From the NCBI GenBank assembly GCA_020342235.1, contig CP073217.1, positions 558,001 to 622,000 of the forward strand: a stretch of DNA of 64,000 nucleotides, in the 5' to 3' direction. Shown here piece by piece: positions 1-9,799 of this stretch (within the stretch, counting starts at the first letter, position 1; the number at the start of each line of letters is the position of its first letter). The notes beneath the pieces are model-generated. The model saw nothing but the letters and a program-made list of their open reading frames with translations, was not told the origin of the DNA and ran no database searches. A program made the translations under genes and the position numbers. This DNA comes from Saccharomycopsis phalli. Lineage: Eukaryota > Ascomycota > Saccharomycetes > Ascoideales > Saccharomycopsidaceae.

Positions 1-1074
1 TCAGAAGTAAAAGAAAACAAAAAAAAAAAAAACATACAAACAAAAAAGCATATAACATACCAAAAAAAGAAAAACATATCAAAAAAAACATACCAAAAAA
101 AAAAAAACATATCAAAAAAAATATACACACCACACATACAAACGTACAAAAACATAGCATAAAAGAGTGTAATGAAATAAAATAAAAAACATAACAAAAA
201 AAACATAACAAAAAAAACATAACAAAAAAAACAAAATAGCGCCAGCACGTTTGGAGTAGGAGGAAACACAAAGTCAAAAACTATAAATGCAAAACTTTAA
301 TCACCAAGCTCCAGTATTCAGTCCCTGGTAGTCGTAAACGATCACGGCCAAGAAAACTTTTTGATCCGATAAATTACCCTACCACCAGTGCCGCCTGATG
401 AGTCACTCAAACGCTGATCGCAATAGATGGCAATTAACCGAGAGAGGCTGATGGACCCTAAGCAGCTCTCTGTCACCTTCTGACTACGAGTGCCAAAGGG
501 GCTGCAAAGGAGGAAAAAAAAAAAAACGTAGTGGGCAGAGAAAAAAAAAAACAAAGTGCCTGCCCACAAACAAACAAAAAAAAAAGTACAAGCGCCCCCA
601 GTTTGTGGCAAGTATTGTGCCATGTCAGGAGGCGTATCGGGCCTGATTTTTAGTGTAGTAGTTCCGTGTGTATTAACTTTTCCAATGACAGCAGAGGGGA
701 AACAGCCGCGGTATTGAGAAGAACCGCCAAAAGAAAAGAGTGCAAAAAAAAAAAAAAAAAAACATTGCACAAAAAACATTGCACAAAAAACAAAAACACA
801 AAAACCAAAACGAAATGTACCTGAACCATAATTGTAATGGTACATGGTGAAACTAGGTGAGTACCTTACGGGCAGGAACAATGCTGGCTCCGATGAAGCA
901 TGAAATGGCACGGGTGTGAGTGGGAAATGGACGACTATATGGCGAATCGATTGAGGTACGAGGCGGTGGCCATCAAGAGATTGGCATTTTTGTACAAAGA
1001 TTTTTTTTTTCCTGAGCCAATACGGAATTCCAGCTTGCGTGCATGAGGCTATCAGCAGTGCTTGGCGCCTGTGT
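1..1074. other. A-rich non-coding stretch
   Basis: Positions 1-240 are an imperfect A-rich array built on units like aacataccaaaaaaa. Further A runs lie at about 518-590 and 743-762. The long reverse-strand reading frame across 342-1127 translates to runs of Phe made from these A tracts and to no recognisable protein, so it is not called. No gene is seen. Confidence 0.7.
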
Positions 1075-1608
1075 CTATTTATTGCCATTCTGGGCTTGTT
1101 TGCTGACAAACTGTGCCTTGTGCCCAATCAAATATTCCGACAACCGAGGCAACCCGCTCATGTTGTTCAACGCCCGGTACATACTGTTAGCCTGGTAGCT
1201 GCCCGGCACCATCATGCCTTCCAGGTCGACCTGGATCCACCCAAAAGTATCGTCGACATCTGCACGGCGGCCATACTCCGGCACCCGCCGAAAGTCGTAT
1301 ACGGGCATGAACGAATCCCCGTATACTGCAGCCTCGAGCACATAGCTATAGTCGCGATGCACGTGCCCCGCAAGAAAGCCCTGCAACCGGCTGACAAACT
1401 CGTCATTGGGCACAAAGTTTGAGTCGGAAATCTCAATGGAGCCGGCGCCAATGGAGCGAGACGCTTGGCTCAACCATCCCAACGGCACGTCGCGGGGATC
1501 TGCGCTGAGTGAGACCAGGGCCCTGTCTTTTGGCAACCGGTGGAGGTGGTACCCTAACGAGGAGATTGAGAGGTGACGCTTTAGTATGTTGTAATTTAAG
1601 AGCGACAT
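1075..1608 (-). CDS. Small conserved fungal protein of unknown function, possibly mitochondrial
   Basis: The frame encodes 177 aa from ATG (CAT at 1606-1608). The first about 18 residues are basic and rich in hydroxylated residues with no acidic residue (NILKRHLSISS), which would suit a mitochondrial presequence. The body has well-conserved-looking patches: PLGW near residue 43, MPVYDFRRVPEYGRR near 100-115, a DDTFGWIQVDLEG stretch and a MYRALNN...LSEYL tail. The YDFR..P.YGR pattern resembles an uncharacterised fungal family I recall only loosely, so no symbol is given. There is no membrane segment and no known catalytic motif. Codon use and composition are like those of the neighbouring genes, and the overlapping forward frames look like shadows. 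It lies alone, with minisatellites just upstream of its start. Confidence 0.72.
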   Translation of the reverse strand: MSLLNYNILKRHLSISSLGYHLHRLPKDRALVSLSADPRDVPLGWLSQASRSIGAGSIEISDSNFVPNDEFVSRLQGFLAGHVHRDYSYVLEAAVYGDSFMPVYDFRRVPEYGRRADVDDTFGWIQVDLEGMMVPGSYQANSMYRALNNMSGLPRLSEYLIGHKAQFVSKQAQNGNK

Positions 1609-1759
1609 GAGGGGAGGAGATGAGTATGGAGAGATTGTTGATGAGTATAAGTGGAGATGAGTAGTGTTGCGTGGAAATGAGTAGTGTTGAGTAGTGTTGA
1701 GTAGCGGCAGGTATAATTAAATGATTAATTGCACTGGTAGCAACGTCGATATTATTTGC

Positions 1760-1886
1760 AATTGCAGTGGTAATATTGGCAAACGTCGGAATTAGCAATT
1801 GCAGTGGTAATATTAGCAATTGCAGTGGCAATATTAGCAATTGCAGTGGCAATATTAGCAATTGCAGTGGCAATATTAGCAATCAC
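1760..1886. repeat. 21-bp minisatellite
   Basis: There are four adjacent copies from 1797 to 1880 and one detached copy at 1760. The period is 21 bp with core aattgcagtgg followed by a (c/t)aatatt(a/g)gc tail. Copies differ at only one or two positions, so the array expanded recently. Confidence 0.9.
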
Positions 1887-2314
1887 AATATAACAATAAT
1901 TAGCAACCTCAGTACACAATCTCAGAATACAATGACCAAGTATTGACAATAACCAGGTATTGACCTGTAATAGGACCTTCGGATCTCAAATGCACCCGAC
2001 GAAAAATAGTCCGATTTCTGAACCCCACTGAATATCCAGTCAGATCCCGTCAGCTGGATTTATTAAAATTTCAATATCCACTCTGAAAATTAATAATGAC
2101 ACGTTCCTTTGGTTGCTATCTACAATTGTCTGTAATCAAGTCAATGTGATGCAACTGGATTGCTTTTGCAACTTGGTCTTTTCTTTTGCCGTTGGAAAAC
2201 TTTGAGTTTATTGTGCACCGCGAAAATTCAGCCGTGCAATTGTTGACAGGTTGGACAAATTTCGTGACAATTGATTGCTCCGTCGGTGAAAATGGTCGGT
2301 GACAAATCAGTGAT

Positions 2315-2383
2315 GATAATCAATGATGATAAGTGATGATAAGTGATGATAAGTGATGATAAGTGATGATAAGTGATGATAAT
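2315..2383 (+). promoter_or_regulatory. Array of five GATAAG sites at exact 10-bp spacing
   Basis: GATAAG occurs at 2328, 2338, 2348, 2358 and 2368, each followed by TGAT, giving a perfect 10-bp period. GATAAT variants flank the array at 2315 and 2378. GATAAG is the canonical (HGATAR) site for fungal nitrogen-type GATA factors. The array lies about 0.85 kb upstream of the ATG of the GATA-factor gene at 3224. Autoregulation is an inference. Confidence 0.6.
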
Positions 2384-2389
2384 CAGTAA

Positions 2390-2525
2390 TAATAATCAGT
2401 GATAATACGTGACAATAATAAGTGACAATAATCAGTCAATAATAAGTGACAATAATCAGTGACAATAATCAGTCAATAATAAGTGACAATAATTAGTGAC
2501 AATCAGTAACAATAATTAGTGATTA
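2390..2525. repeat. Degenerate GACAATAATCAGT tandem repeats
   Basis: The sequence repeats variants of gacaataatcagt and gacaataataagt at 12-14 bp intervals, without a fixed period. It directly follows the GATAAG array and may be derived from it. Confidence 0.7.
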
Positions 2526-2813
2526 TAACAATAACAAGCGTGACAAATAACAAGCCAATGGTGAGAAGTTGGCAAATAGTACAACTAAGCAATGGTCAGT
2601 AAATGTCAAATAAATGTCAAATAGCCAGTGCCTGTGATAAATAACCAGTGTCTCTGACAAATAACCAGTGATTCGTAGACAATATGTCAATAAGATCAAT
2701 AATGACACTAGCAAGTGAGTAAATTGACAAGACTGTAAATCAATGTCAATAATTCAAGACAACAAGAATATCTAATCAAGATAATAAGAATATCTAATCA
2801 AGACAAAAAGACT

Positions 2814-2915
2814 GTCTAATTCAAGAAAATAAGTCTATCTAATTCAAGAAAATAAGTCTATCTAATTCAAGAAAATAAGTCTATCTAATTCAAGAAAATA
2901 AGTCTATCTAATTCA
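2814..2915. repeat. 23-bp minisatellite
   Basis: A little over four near-perfect copies of a 23-bp unit containing tctaattcaagaaaataag. It ends about 310 bp before the GATA-factor ATG. Confidence 0.9.
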
Positions 2916-3223
2916 ATGCCAGTTGTATTGGACTAGTCAACTCAAGATACAAATATCCACAAGATCAATTCACGACCTATATTCTTGTATCAATTCGCAG
3001 CCGACGCTTAATATTTGTCTATCAATTGAAAGACCTATTATCGTATATCAATTCAAAATCCTATTATCGTATATCAACTCAAAGACCTATTATACAATAC
3101 TGATCCTAGTCAATGCTCGTGAATAACGCATCCACTCTTCACCACTCGACTTCTCCTCACGCCGTTACCCGGACCTGCAGTGACTGATTTGCTTCATTGC
3201 AATCCCGTCTTGTGCGACACTCA

Positions 3224-4939
3224 ATGGAAACCAGCGACAAGAACCAGAGTATATGGGAAATATACTCAAACGCAAAAAAATTGCTTCTCTTCAAACCCCG
3301 AATGGATAACCGCTCGCAAAGAGAAGCATGCAAGTCCCTCCAGGCCGCACTCCACCCCGAGAAAACTTTACCGACCAGCAACGTCGACAGCAACATGATC
3401 GTCTCCAACATGATCGCAGACACCACCGACGACTTCGGCGGGATCTTGGACCGCGACAGCTGGCCGATTTTCGATCTAGACGCCGGCAAGAGCCCGTTGG
3501 TGTTGCTTCCCCTGCCTCAGAGCGAGACCCATCACAAGCCACAGATCGTGGCTTCGGCACCGGGTGGCAGCGTGCATATCGCAACCCCCTTGTCCTTGGA
3601 AGAGAGTCCAGGTGCCTCGGAGGGCCGAGCAAGTAGTCTGGAGAACATGCAGATATGTAGCATGAATCCCATGGAGATGGGTCAAACCGGCGATATTGGC
3701 TTTGATATCGATGACATTGAAACCATGAACTTGGATATTGGCTTTGAGGTCTTGAGCTCGGTGAAGAATAGTCTGGACAATGAGAGACTGGTCAATGGGA
3801 GTATTACTGTGACGACTCCAAGCACTACCAATGATGAGTTGGACAAGAGGGTGGTGAAGCGATTGGAAAGGGGGGTTTCCCAGAGAAATGGACTCAAGAG
3901 GAACGATTCCCTTGAAAAGGGTGTCCTTGAAAGAGATGCCCTCAAAAGTGATGCCCTCAAAAGTGATGCCCTCAAAAGTGATGCCCTCAAAAGTGATGCC
4001 CTCAAAAGTGATGCCCTCAAAAGTGATGCCCTCAAAAGTGATACCCTTAAAAAAGACCCCCTCAAAAACGATACCCTCCCGCAAAACCCACCCAGCCCCG
4101 AAAAGAAAAAGCCCCAGACATTCTGCAGCAATTGCAAGACCACAAAAACCCCGCTCTGGCGTCGCAACAGCGAGGGAAACACTCTCTGCAACGCGTGTGG
4201 CTTGTTCCTCAAACTCCACGGAACAATGCGGCCTTTGGCCCTCAAGACTGACGTCATCAAGAAACGGACATCCAAGAAAAACCTCCTCAGCAAGAGCATC
4301 AACAACTCGTCCAGCAACTTGATCAACCTCGGAAGAAGCATCAACAGCCAGCCCAACTTGTACCAGTACCACCAGCAATCGGTCCAAAAGAACTTGTACA
4401 GCCTGCTGCTTCCCCGTGCGGTGGCCCCGATCCAGCCGCAAAACTCCTCCAATCACATTTTGATTCTTCCAAAGCCCCAGCTAAAGGAATCAGACGGTAT
4501 GCATCGTGTCGCCAAGCCCCGGGTCAACTCGTTTTCCTCGAGATCCAGACTCGCTTCCAGCAATTCCTCGAGCCACGGTGGTCTGTCGCCGATAATGATG
4601 TCTCCGATATCGCCAAACGGCTTTGATTTGGGCCAAGACGAGCATTGGGGCTACTTTAAGCAGTCGCCGTACAAAAGCTCGTCTCATTTGACCAGCGACT
4701 TGAACTCAAAGCGGATCCCAGGCAACTCAAAGAGCCCGTCTTTCAGCAACGGCTTTGGCTTCCATCCGCTTCACCAGACGTTCAATCCCGGCCGTTTTGT
4801 CGGCGACATGGAGATGACGGCAAACGATATTCCGCCATTGCCAATGGAAAAGAGCGACGGTGCGATTTATTTTGATGCCGGGATTGACAAGCCCGACGAG
4901 GAATTTAACGTCAAGGATTTGGACTGGCTTCAATTTTGA
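3224..4939 (+). CDS. GATA-type zinc-finger transcription factor (Gat1/Gln3/AreA-like)
   Basis: The protein has 571 aa. The first ATG is 3224; the frame extends further 5' only without an ATG. One GATA finger lies at about residues 301-325 with exact C-x2-C-x17-C-x2-C spacing (CSNC...CNAC), followed by a basic tail (IKKRTSKK). Residues 8-25 ([15 protein letters not shown]) match the N-terminal motif that fungal nitrogen GATA activators carry (DUF1752, usually LW.IY.KAK...). The C-terminus ends in a short acidic/aromatic DLDWLQF. Such factors activate nitrogen-catabolite genes in the nucleus. A run of DALKS repeats (15-bp DNA period, seven DALK units) sits just before the finger. Ser/Asn-rich low-complexity sequence follows it. 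A GATAAG array lies upstream and a large minisatellite downstream. Which paralogue it is cannot be decided by eye. Confidence 0.93.
   Translation: METSDKNQSIWEIYSNAKKLLLFKPRMDNRSQREACKSLQAALHPEKTLPTSNVDSNMIVSNMIADTTDDFGGILDRDSWPIFDLDAGKSPLVLLPLPQSETHHKPQIVASAPGGSVHIATPLSLEESPGASEGRASSLENMQICSMNPMEMGQTGDIGFDIDDIETMNLDIGFEVLSSVKNSLDNERLVNGSITVTTPSTTNDELDKRVVKRLERGVSQRNGLKRNDSLEKGVLERDALKSDALKSDALKSDALKSDALKSDALKSDALKSDTLKKDPLKNDTLPQNPPSPEKKKPQTFCSNCKTTKTPLWRRNSEGNTLCNACGLFLKLHGTMRPLALKTDVIKKRTSKKNLLSKSINNSSSNLINLGRSINSQPNLYQYHQQSVQKNLYSLLLPRAVAPIQPQNSSNHILILPKPQLKESDGMHRVAKPRVNSFSSRSRLASSNSSSHGGLSPIMMSPISPNGFDLGQDEHWGYFKQSPYKSSSHLTSDLNSKRIPGNSKSPSFSNGFGFHPLHQTFNPGRFVGDMEMTANDIPPLPMEKSDGAIYFDAGIDKPDEEFNVKDLDWLQF
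3940..4065 (+). repeat. Coding 15-bp minisatellite (DALKS repeats)
   Basis: About seven near-identical copies of agtgatgccctcaaa encode DALKS repeats within the GATA-factor gene and keep the reading frame. Degenerate copies ([10 protein letters not shown]) follow. Because 15 bp is a multiple of three, copy number could vary without frameshift. Confidence 0.9.
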
Positions 4940-5187
4940 CGGTATCATGAGATGACGAGGTGAATATGGACTGTCGTGACTGTGAATATGCGATGCTGTG
5001 TGATGTTTGAGTATTTACCAGGCATGATTACGTCATTTCTTGGATGCCTATTGTGCAATGTTGCCGAAGAATGAGTTATTGTGACTTGTCTGGCTTTATG
5101 ATTTCCTACATGATCTTTACGATGGTTTCTGGTTGTGACTTGAGTTTGTCATGTTCATTGAGTATTTCCCATCTGTTAACTGTTAAT

Positions 5188-5676
5188 CTGTGATTATTGT
5201 TAATCTGTGATTATTGTTAATCTGTGATTATTGTTAATCTGTGATTATTGTTAATCTGTGATTATTGTTAATCTGTGATTATTGTTAATCTGTGATTATT
5301 GTTAATCTGTGATTATTGTTAATCTGTGATTATTGTTAATCTGTGATTATTGTTAATCTGTGATTATTGTTAATCTGTGATTATTGTTAATCTGTGATTA
5401 TTGTTAATCTGTGATTATTGTTAATCTGTGATTATTGTTAATCTGTGATTATTGTTAATCTGTGATTATTGTTAATCTGTGATTATTGTTAATCTGTGAT
5501 TATTGTTAATCTGTGATTATTGTTAATCTGTGATTATTGTTAATCTGTGATTATTGTTAATCTGTGATTATTGTTAATCTGTGATTATTGTTAATCTGTG
5601 ATTATTGTTAATCTGTGATTACTGTTAATCTGTGATTATTGTTAATCTGTGATTACTGTTAATCTGTGATTACTGG
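5188..5676. repeat. 17-bp minisatellite, 28 full copies
   Basis: The unit ctgtgattattgttaat is repeated 28 times in perfect register from 5188 to 5663 and ends in a partial copy. Almost every copy is identical. The only variants seen are tatt to tact changes in the last few copies (from about 5615). Such homogeneity over about 490 bp implies very recent expansion or ongoing gene conversion. Confidence 0.97.
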
Positions 5677-5939
5677 TTGTCTCTTGACTGTTTATCTCTT
5701 GACCTATTTAATTTCAATTTGTTGCAGTTGTAAATGGCATTGGTTTGGTATACTCTGGTGCATATACTGTGTTGGCAGTCTGTTATTTAGATACAGTTCC
5801 ACTGGTATTGGAACTGACTGATTGGAATGGGTGATTTATGTTTAATGTGCTTTGATTTTGGAAGGTCTGATTATAATATCCCAGTTTGATTTACCAGTCT
5901 AAGTGATTTACCATGACTGGTTTACAATCTAGTTTACAA

Positions 5940-6031
5940 TGTTTACAATGTTTACAATGTTTACAATGTTTACAATGTTTACAATGTTTACAACAATGTT
6001 TACAATGTTTACAATGTTTACAATGTTTACA
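5940..6031. repeat. 9-bp array of TGTTTACAA (forkhead-like heptamers)
   Basis: TGTTTAC occurs at 5940, 5949, 5958, 5967, 5976, 5985, 5997, 6006, 6015 and 6024, with one more near 6063. The heptamer equals the core consensus of forkhead factors (GTAAACA on the other strand). The array lies between two convergent genes, not in an obvious promoter. Confidence 0.85.
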
Positions 6032-6410
6032 ATCGGTTTACATTTTACAGTCTAGTTCACAATGTTTACAATCAGTTTACATCCGATTCATAATTTCTAA
6101 TATTAGTTAGCTAGAAATCTACAGGTGATTTGGGCCCAAGGTGCGCGCAGTTGACATGAACAACTGAGAATGTGCAATAAATTTCTATAAATTGTCAATA
6201 TTCGTCTAAAAAGCTGATTATATTTCTTGTATAATACGGCTCTGGAGCCTCCTATGTTGAAGCGGACCAATTCAACTCGCAGATGCGCATAAATGACCAC
6301 GTGACCCAGTGGCCTGACACGATCTATCCAGGTCTATCTCATAATACATTATCCTCCTCCTATCCTCACATCTCCACTTGTCTTCTATCCTCCTCCTATC
6401 ATACGTATCC

Positions 6411-7442
6411 TCATCTATCCTCCTCCTCGTCCCTCTCCTTTTCCTTCTTCATCTGAAGCCGCCGCCTGGATCCCATTGAAAGCAACGTGCCGTCGGTATT
6501 TTTCCGCCGCCGGCTTCTGCCAAGATTCGCCAACAGTCCGCTGTCGATTTTCGTCGGATCGTGCTCCTTCTCATGGTGGTTATGGTGCCCGCGCTTATTG
6601 TACCGCCGCGGCTTGTGCTCGGTCTCGGAGTCCGAGTGCAAGCGGTACTCAAAGTTCACCCCTTGCACCCGGTCGTTGGACTCGGCATCATCGTCCACAC
6701 TCGTGAGCACGTGACCTCCGTGGAGAATGGTGTCAACCTCGCGGATGATTCTGAGCACCGAACTGCAAATCATGCGCCGGTCCGTGAAGCCGTCCGGCCC
6801 GTGTTTCCGTCGATCAAAGCACAAGTTTGTGTTCCACACACTGATAATGTCCTCGTCCCGCCGGGTGCTGATCACGAGCCCTGAGATGTCGTCCAACAAC
6901 GCGTCGTTGCCATAGAACGAGCCTCCAAGCACACGGAACACAAGCCGCTCCCAGATCAAGCACGTGCGCCGGCGCGTGACCATCTCCTCGCTGGCGAATT
7001 TGCGTTCGTTCTGGCGTCGCAGGAACTTGAACATCCAGCGGCCGCCCTTTGCATTTAGCGGGTCTTCCCATACAGGCTCGACCCCGGTCTTGAACACAAA
7101 CAACTCGGACCCGATGCTGAGCTCGTAGGTGCGTCGTGTGAGCATCAAATCCTGCCACAACTGCTCGACCGTCAGAATCGTGGTCGTGGTTCCCGAGCCG
7201 TACACCAGCGGGAACGCAATCTCCTTGGTGGTCTGGAGATACGAGTCCGCCGACGGGGTTTCAAGTGTGCTAGGCTCGTCTCGTTGTGGTCGGCTCCGCT
7301 GGTGGAAAAACATGGTCCAGTTGTACGGTAAAACATGGCCTTTTGGTGCGGCCGTCGGGCTCAACTCGTGGTCCTGGAAGAACTTGGATCGCTGCAATCC
7401 CGATGTATCTGTGAGTGAGCTAAGAAGATTGGACTCGAGCAT
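6411..7442 (-). CDS. eIF4E-family cap-binding protein, class II (4EHP)-like
   Basis: The protein has 343 aa from ATG (CAT at 7440-7442). It is an eIF4E fold with an N-terminal extension and a charged C-terminal tail. Recognisable blocks are YNWTMFF near residue 40, VEQLW near 90 (the eIF4G/4E-BP contact Trp), FKTGVEPVWED..N..GGRWMFKF near 112-135 (cap-stacking Trp and cap-binding Glu) and DIISVWNT near 200. The position usually holding the second cap-stacking Trp appears to be Tyr (SYLQTTKEI), as in class II eIF4E/4EHP proteins. S. cerevisiae eIF4E has 213 aa, so this is not the standard CDC33. It probably binds capped mRNA in the cytoplasm and may repress rather than promote translation. The C-terminus (about 265-343) is rich in His, Lys, Arg and Glu and carries no known domain. 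Confidence 0.82.
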   Translation of the reverse strand: MLESNLLSSLTDTSGLQRSKFFQDHELSPTAAPKGHVLPYNWTMFFHQRSRPQRDEPSTLETPSADSYLQTTKEIAFPLVYGSGTTTTILTVEQLWQDLMLTRRTYELSIGSELFVFKTGVEPVWEDPLNAKGGRWMFKFLRRQNERKFASEEMVTRRRTCLIWERLVFRVLGGSFYGNDALLDDISGLVISTRRDEDIISVWNTNLCFDRRKHGPDGFTDRRMICSSVLRIIREVDTILHGGHVLTSVDDDAESNDRVQGVNFEYRLHSDSETEHKPRRYNKRGHHNHHEKEHDPTKIDSGLLANLGRSRRRKNTDGTLLSMGSRRRLQMKKEKERDEEEDR

Positions 7443-8414
7443 GGTTTGCTCATGGTGTGAAAATTTCTAGTATTGCAGGGCGGGTAAGTGGTGATGGACC
7501 CAATATGGTGGGTGTTTGGTGGAGACTGGACAAGACTAGACAAGAATGTTTATTATTTTTATTGCTAGGGGAAGAATGAGAATGTTAATTTTCACTATTC
7601 TGACTGATTCTTCTATGCAAGGTAACTGTCTAGCAAGGTCTTTTTTGTAGAGAATGAGTTTCCTTCACGGTAATATTTATTTTTGTATTTAGAATAGATC
7701 GTCTTTGATGTTGCGATTATTTGTCAAGTATAGTTTTCCTCAAGATGTCCTGAGGTACCATTCCTTTTGTAGTTGGTTGAATAGTCGAGCGAATCCATTT
7801 CATCAACGTTATCTACATCTATTCATAGAGCTTGTAGAATATAACATTTGTGGGTATACAATAGTAAAGATGCGTAATGGTGATTATGGCCGATACAAGT
7901 GATGAAAATAAGTCAAGTGGACATTGATTAATCATGGAATATAATAACTAGGATATGAGTTGGTGAGGTGGCTGAATGTATTCATTTGACTATTCCACTC
8001 TGGCTATATTTGGAGGCTCGTTCTAGGTGAAAGAGACTAGGCAAGACTATTGTAACAGAGATGATCTGAAAGAAGCTGAAAAATGGTATTAAACAGACAA
8101 GGTTGAAAAATGGTATTAAACAGACAAGGTTGAAAGATAGAGTTAAAGACAAAGTTAAAAACAAAGTTAAAAGGCTGTTGAAAACTGTATAATTTACAAA
8201 CTATAAATTGTCAACTATAAACTATAACTGTTAATGACAGCCAACAAGTGAAATCCTCTTGTCATTAAATCGCCAACCGTCAACCAGCTCATCACATTAA
8301 ATACACCGTTTACAGCTCCAACATTCTACAATGTCTCCATAATCTACCCAGCACTCTACAATTACTATGCATCCATATATTCCTACCACTCGTCTTGGAC
8401 AATTACTCATCCTC
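7443..8414. other. Intergenic region with a probable old dispersed-repeat fragment
   Basis: No gene is seen. Positions about 7670-7780 resemble the tail of the dispersed repeat found at 37.5, 41.4, 46.5, 46.9 and 63.8 kb: an atatttatttttgtattta start and a later cctcaagatgtcctgag stretch. About 7935-8010 weakly resembles 48210-48285. A 27-bp unit is duplicated at about 8075-8128. Confidence 0.5.
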
Positions 8415-9302
8415 TTACAACTCATCTCGGACAATTTTCTTTTCCTTCTTCCCACTCTTTCCGCTCTTCCCACTCTTTGCCATCTGCTTCTTGGCCTTTT
8501 TAACCGTCTTGCCCTTTTTAAGCAACTCCCACAACTCGCCTTGGGATGATCCTTTGCCCTGGGACGGAACCACGCCATAGTTCTCATACAAAAACTCGGC
8601 AATCCTATCCTTGGTCAACTCCCCTTGCAACACCTTCTGCTCCCCTTGATGGTAAACTACAAAAAACTGCTTCCCCTCAAGCCCCGGCAACACCTTCTCC
8701 CGCGTGAAATCCGGCTTAAAGTCAAAGTACCCAAACTCAGCCACACCCAAGTAGTCAATGCCCAACGACTTCAAAAACAAGCTCGGCTTGTTCTTGCTGT
8801 CACTCACCAACGCCAACTTCAACGACCCGTCGTCCACCCATTTGCGCAACTTGGCGTCGCTGAAAACCCGCTTGATGTAGCTCTTCACCCGGCCCTGAGC
8901 ATACGAAACAAGTCCCCGTGCACTCCGCTCGCCATTGTACACCTCATTTACATGGATTCCTTGCTTCTTGTTGGCGGAAAACTTGCCAGGACGGAATGCC
9001 ATCACCGTCGGAAAGCCCTGGACTCCGTATTTTCCGCACAACGGCTTGTTGGACTCCACATCGCAGTTCACCGCCCCAACAGTAATCATATCCTTCAACT
9101 GCTTACCGGTTTTTATATATGCCGGCTTCAACGACCGGCAGTGTCCACACCAAGGAGCATAAAACTCCACAAGTGACGTGTAGTTGGACCGCAACACAAT
9201 CTCGTCGAAATTGTCTACATTGAGCTCATACACATCGGTTCCCCGATAAAAAGCACTGGCCACTGCCACAAAATATATCAACCACGGTATAAATGCACCC
9301 AT
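8415..9302 (-). CDS. MPD1: ER protein disulfide isomerase, Mpd1-like
   Basis: The protein has 295 aa from ATG (CAT at 9300-9302). It starts with a hydrophobic signal peptide (about residues 2-17). One thioredoxin domain follows at about 20-135, with active site WCGHC at residues 51-55 and the cis-Pro loop in FPTVMAF. A second, degenerate thioredoxin-like region lacks a CxxC. The Lys/Ser/Gly-rich C-terminus ends in RDEL, an ER-retrieval signal (HDEL in S. cerevisiae Mpd1, which has 318 aa). It would form and rearrange disulfides in the ER lumen. It diverges from MRPL44, only 87 bp separating the two ATGs, with one CACGTG motif between them. Confidence 0.92.
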   Translation of the reverse strand: MGAFIPWLIYFVAVASAFYRGTDVYELNVDNFDEIVLRSNYTSLVEFYAPWCGHCRSLKPAYIKTGKQLKDMITVGAVNCDVESNKPLCGKYGVQGFPTVMAFRPGKFSANKKQGIHVNEVYNGERSARGLVSYAQGRVKSYIKRVFSDAKLRKWVDDGSLKLALVSDSKNKPSLFLKSLGIDYLGVAEFGYFDFKPDFTREKVLPGLEGKQFFVVYHQGEQKVLQGELTKDRIAEFLYENYGVVPSQGKGSSQGELWELLKKGKTVKKAKKQMAKSGKSGKSGKKEKKIVRDEL

Positions 9303-9343
9303 GCCGTTTCCAATCTCCACCCACCCACCTAGTACCGTGTCAT

Positions 9344-9365
9344 CACGTGATTACCGGGTGAAAAA
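9344..9365 (+). promoter_or_regulatory. CACGTGAT...CCGGGTGAAAAA element, MPD1/MRPL44 promoter
   Basis: CACGTG at 9344-9349 lies 41 bp upstream of the MRPL44 ATG and about the same distance from the MPD1 ATG. It continues as AT-TA-CCGG-G-TGAAAAA. The MRPL28 promoter has the same order of blocks at 25443-25463. CACGTG is the core of Cbf1/Pho4-type bHLH sites, and TGAAAAATT resembles the yeast RRPE motif. Confidence 0.55.
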
Positions 9366-9389
9366 TTGTCAAAGCCCAGTGTCGGGGCC

Positions 9390-9677
9390 ATGATTACAAA
9401 ATACTTTACAAAAGTCTCGTTGGTGTACAACCCTTTGACCAAAGACGGTAAAGTTGCGCGTGTTTTCTTGGCGGCAATTCCGCCTTCCATGAAGGGGATG
9501 TGTACCGTCGACAACCAGGTTCTTGCCGCAGGTAGCAACGCACAGCCGTTGATCAGAGTGACGTTCAAGGACAAAAAGGTCATTGATGTTGATCCTCGTA
9601 GCTATAAGGTCGAGGAGGTGTTTAATGTGTTTGACCGGCATTCTAGACTGTTGGCGATCAAGGAGTCTCTTCAGTAG
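9390..9677 (+). CDS. MRPL44: Mitochondrial large-subunit ribosomal protein mL53
   Basis: The protein has 95 aa from ATG 9390; no ATG exists further 5' in frame. The start MITKYFTKVSLVYNP, the central KVARVFLAAIPPSMKG and the end FDRHSRLLAIKESL match yeast Mrpl44 (98 aa, thioredoxin-fold mL53 family) closely in length and pattern. It is an imported structural protein of the mitochondrial ribosome. There is no cleavable presequence apart from the basic N-terminus, as in the family. It shares a very short divergent promoter with MPD1 and a promoter module with the other mitoribosomal gene in this window. Confidence 0.93.
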   Translation: MITKYFTKVSLVYNPLTKDGKVARVFLAAIPPSMKGMCTVDNQVLAAGSNAQPLIRVTFKDKKVIDVDPRSYKVEEVFNVFDRHSRLLAIKESLQ

Positions 9678-9799
9678 TGTATATATCAAGGAGTCTCGTC
9701 AGTCGTGTATATATCAAGGTACGAATATTGTCAAGTGTGTAGAAGGTTTGTAGGCTCGAATGGGGTTTTGAGGTGTTCTATTGCCTGGTGCTGATTGAT

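Larger units (their letters stand above)
1609..3223. other. Repeat-filled promoter region between small gene and GATA factor
   Basis: This 1.6-kb divergent intergenic region holds at least four different short tandem arrays, listed separately, separated by AT-rich sequence. No coding frame or RNA gene is seen. Confidence 0.7.
4940..6410. other. Convergent 3' intergenic region dominated by two minisatellites
   Basis: The GATA-factor and eIF4E-like genes converge here. The region holds a 28-copy 17-bp array and a 9-bp array, listed separately. Non-repeat parts at 4940-5187, 5680-5930 and 6080-6410 show no gene. Confidence 0.75.

Noticed and set aside
342-1127. 261-codon reverse frame with several Phe runs
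   Set aside because: It is made by A-rich tracts, has no domain-like pattern and overlaps the better-supported gene at 1075-1608.
3476-4456. Long reverse-strand frames opposite the GATA-factor gene
   Set aside because: They are shadows produced by the 15-bp repeats, which keep several frames open. The forward frame encodes a clear GATA finger.
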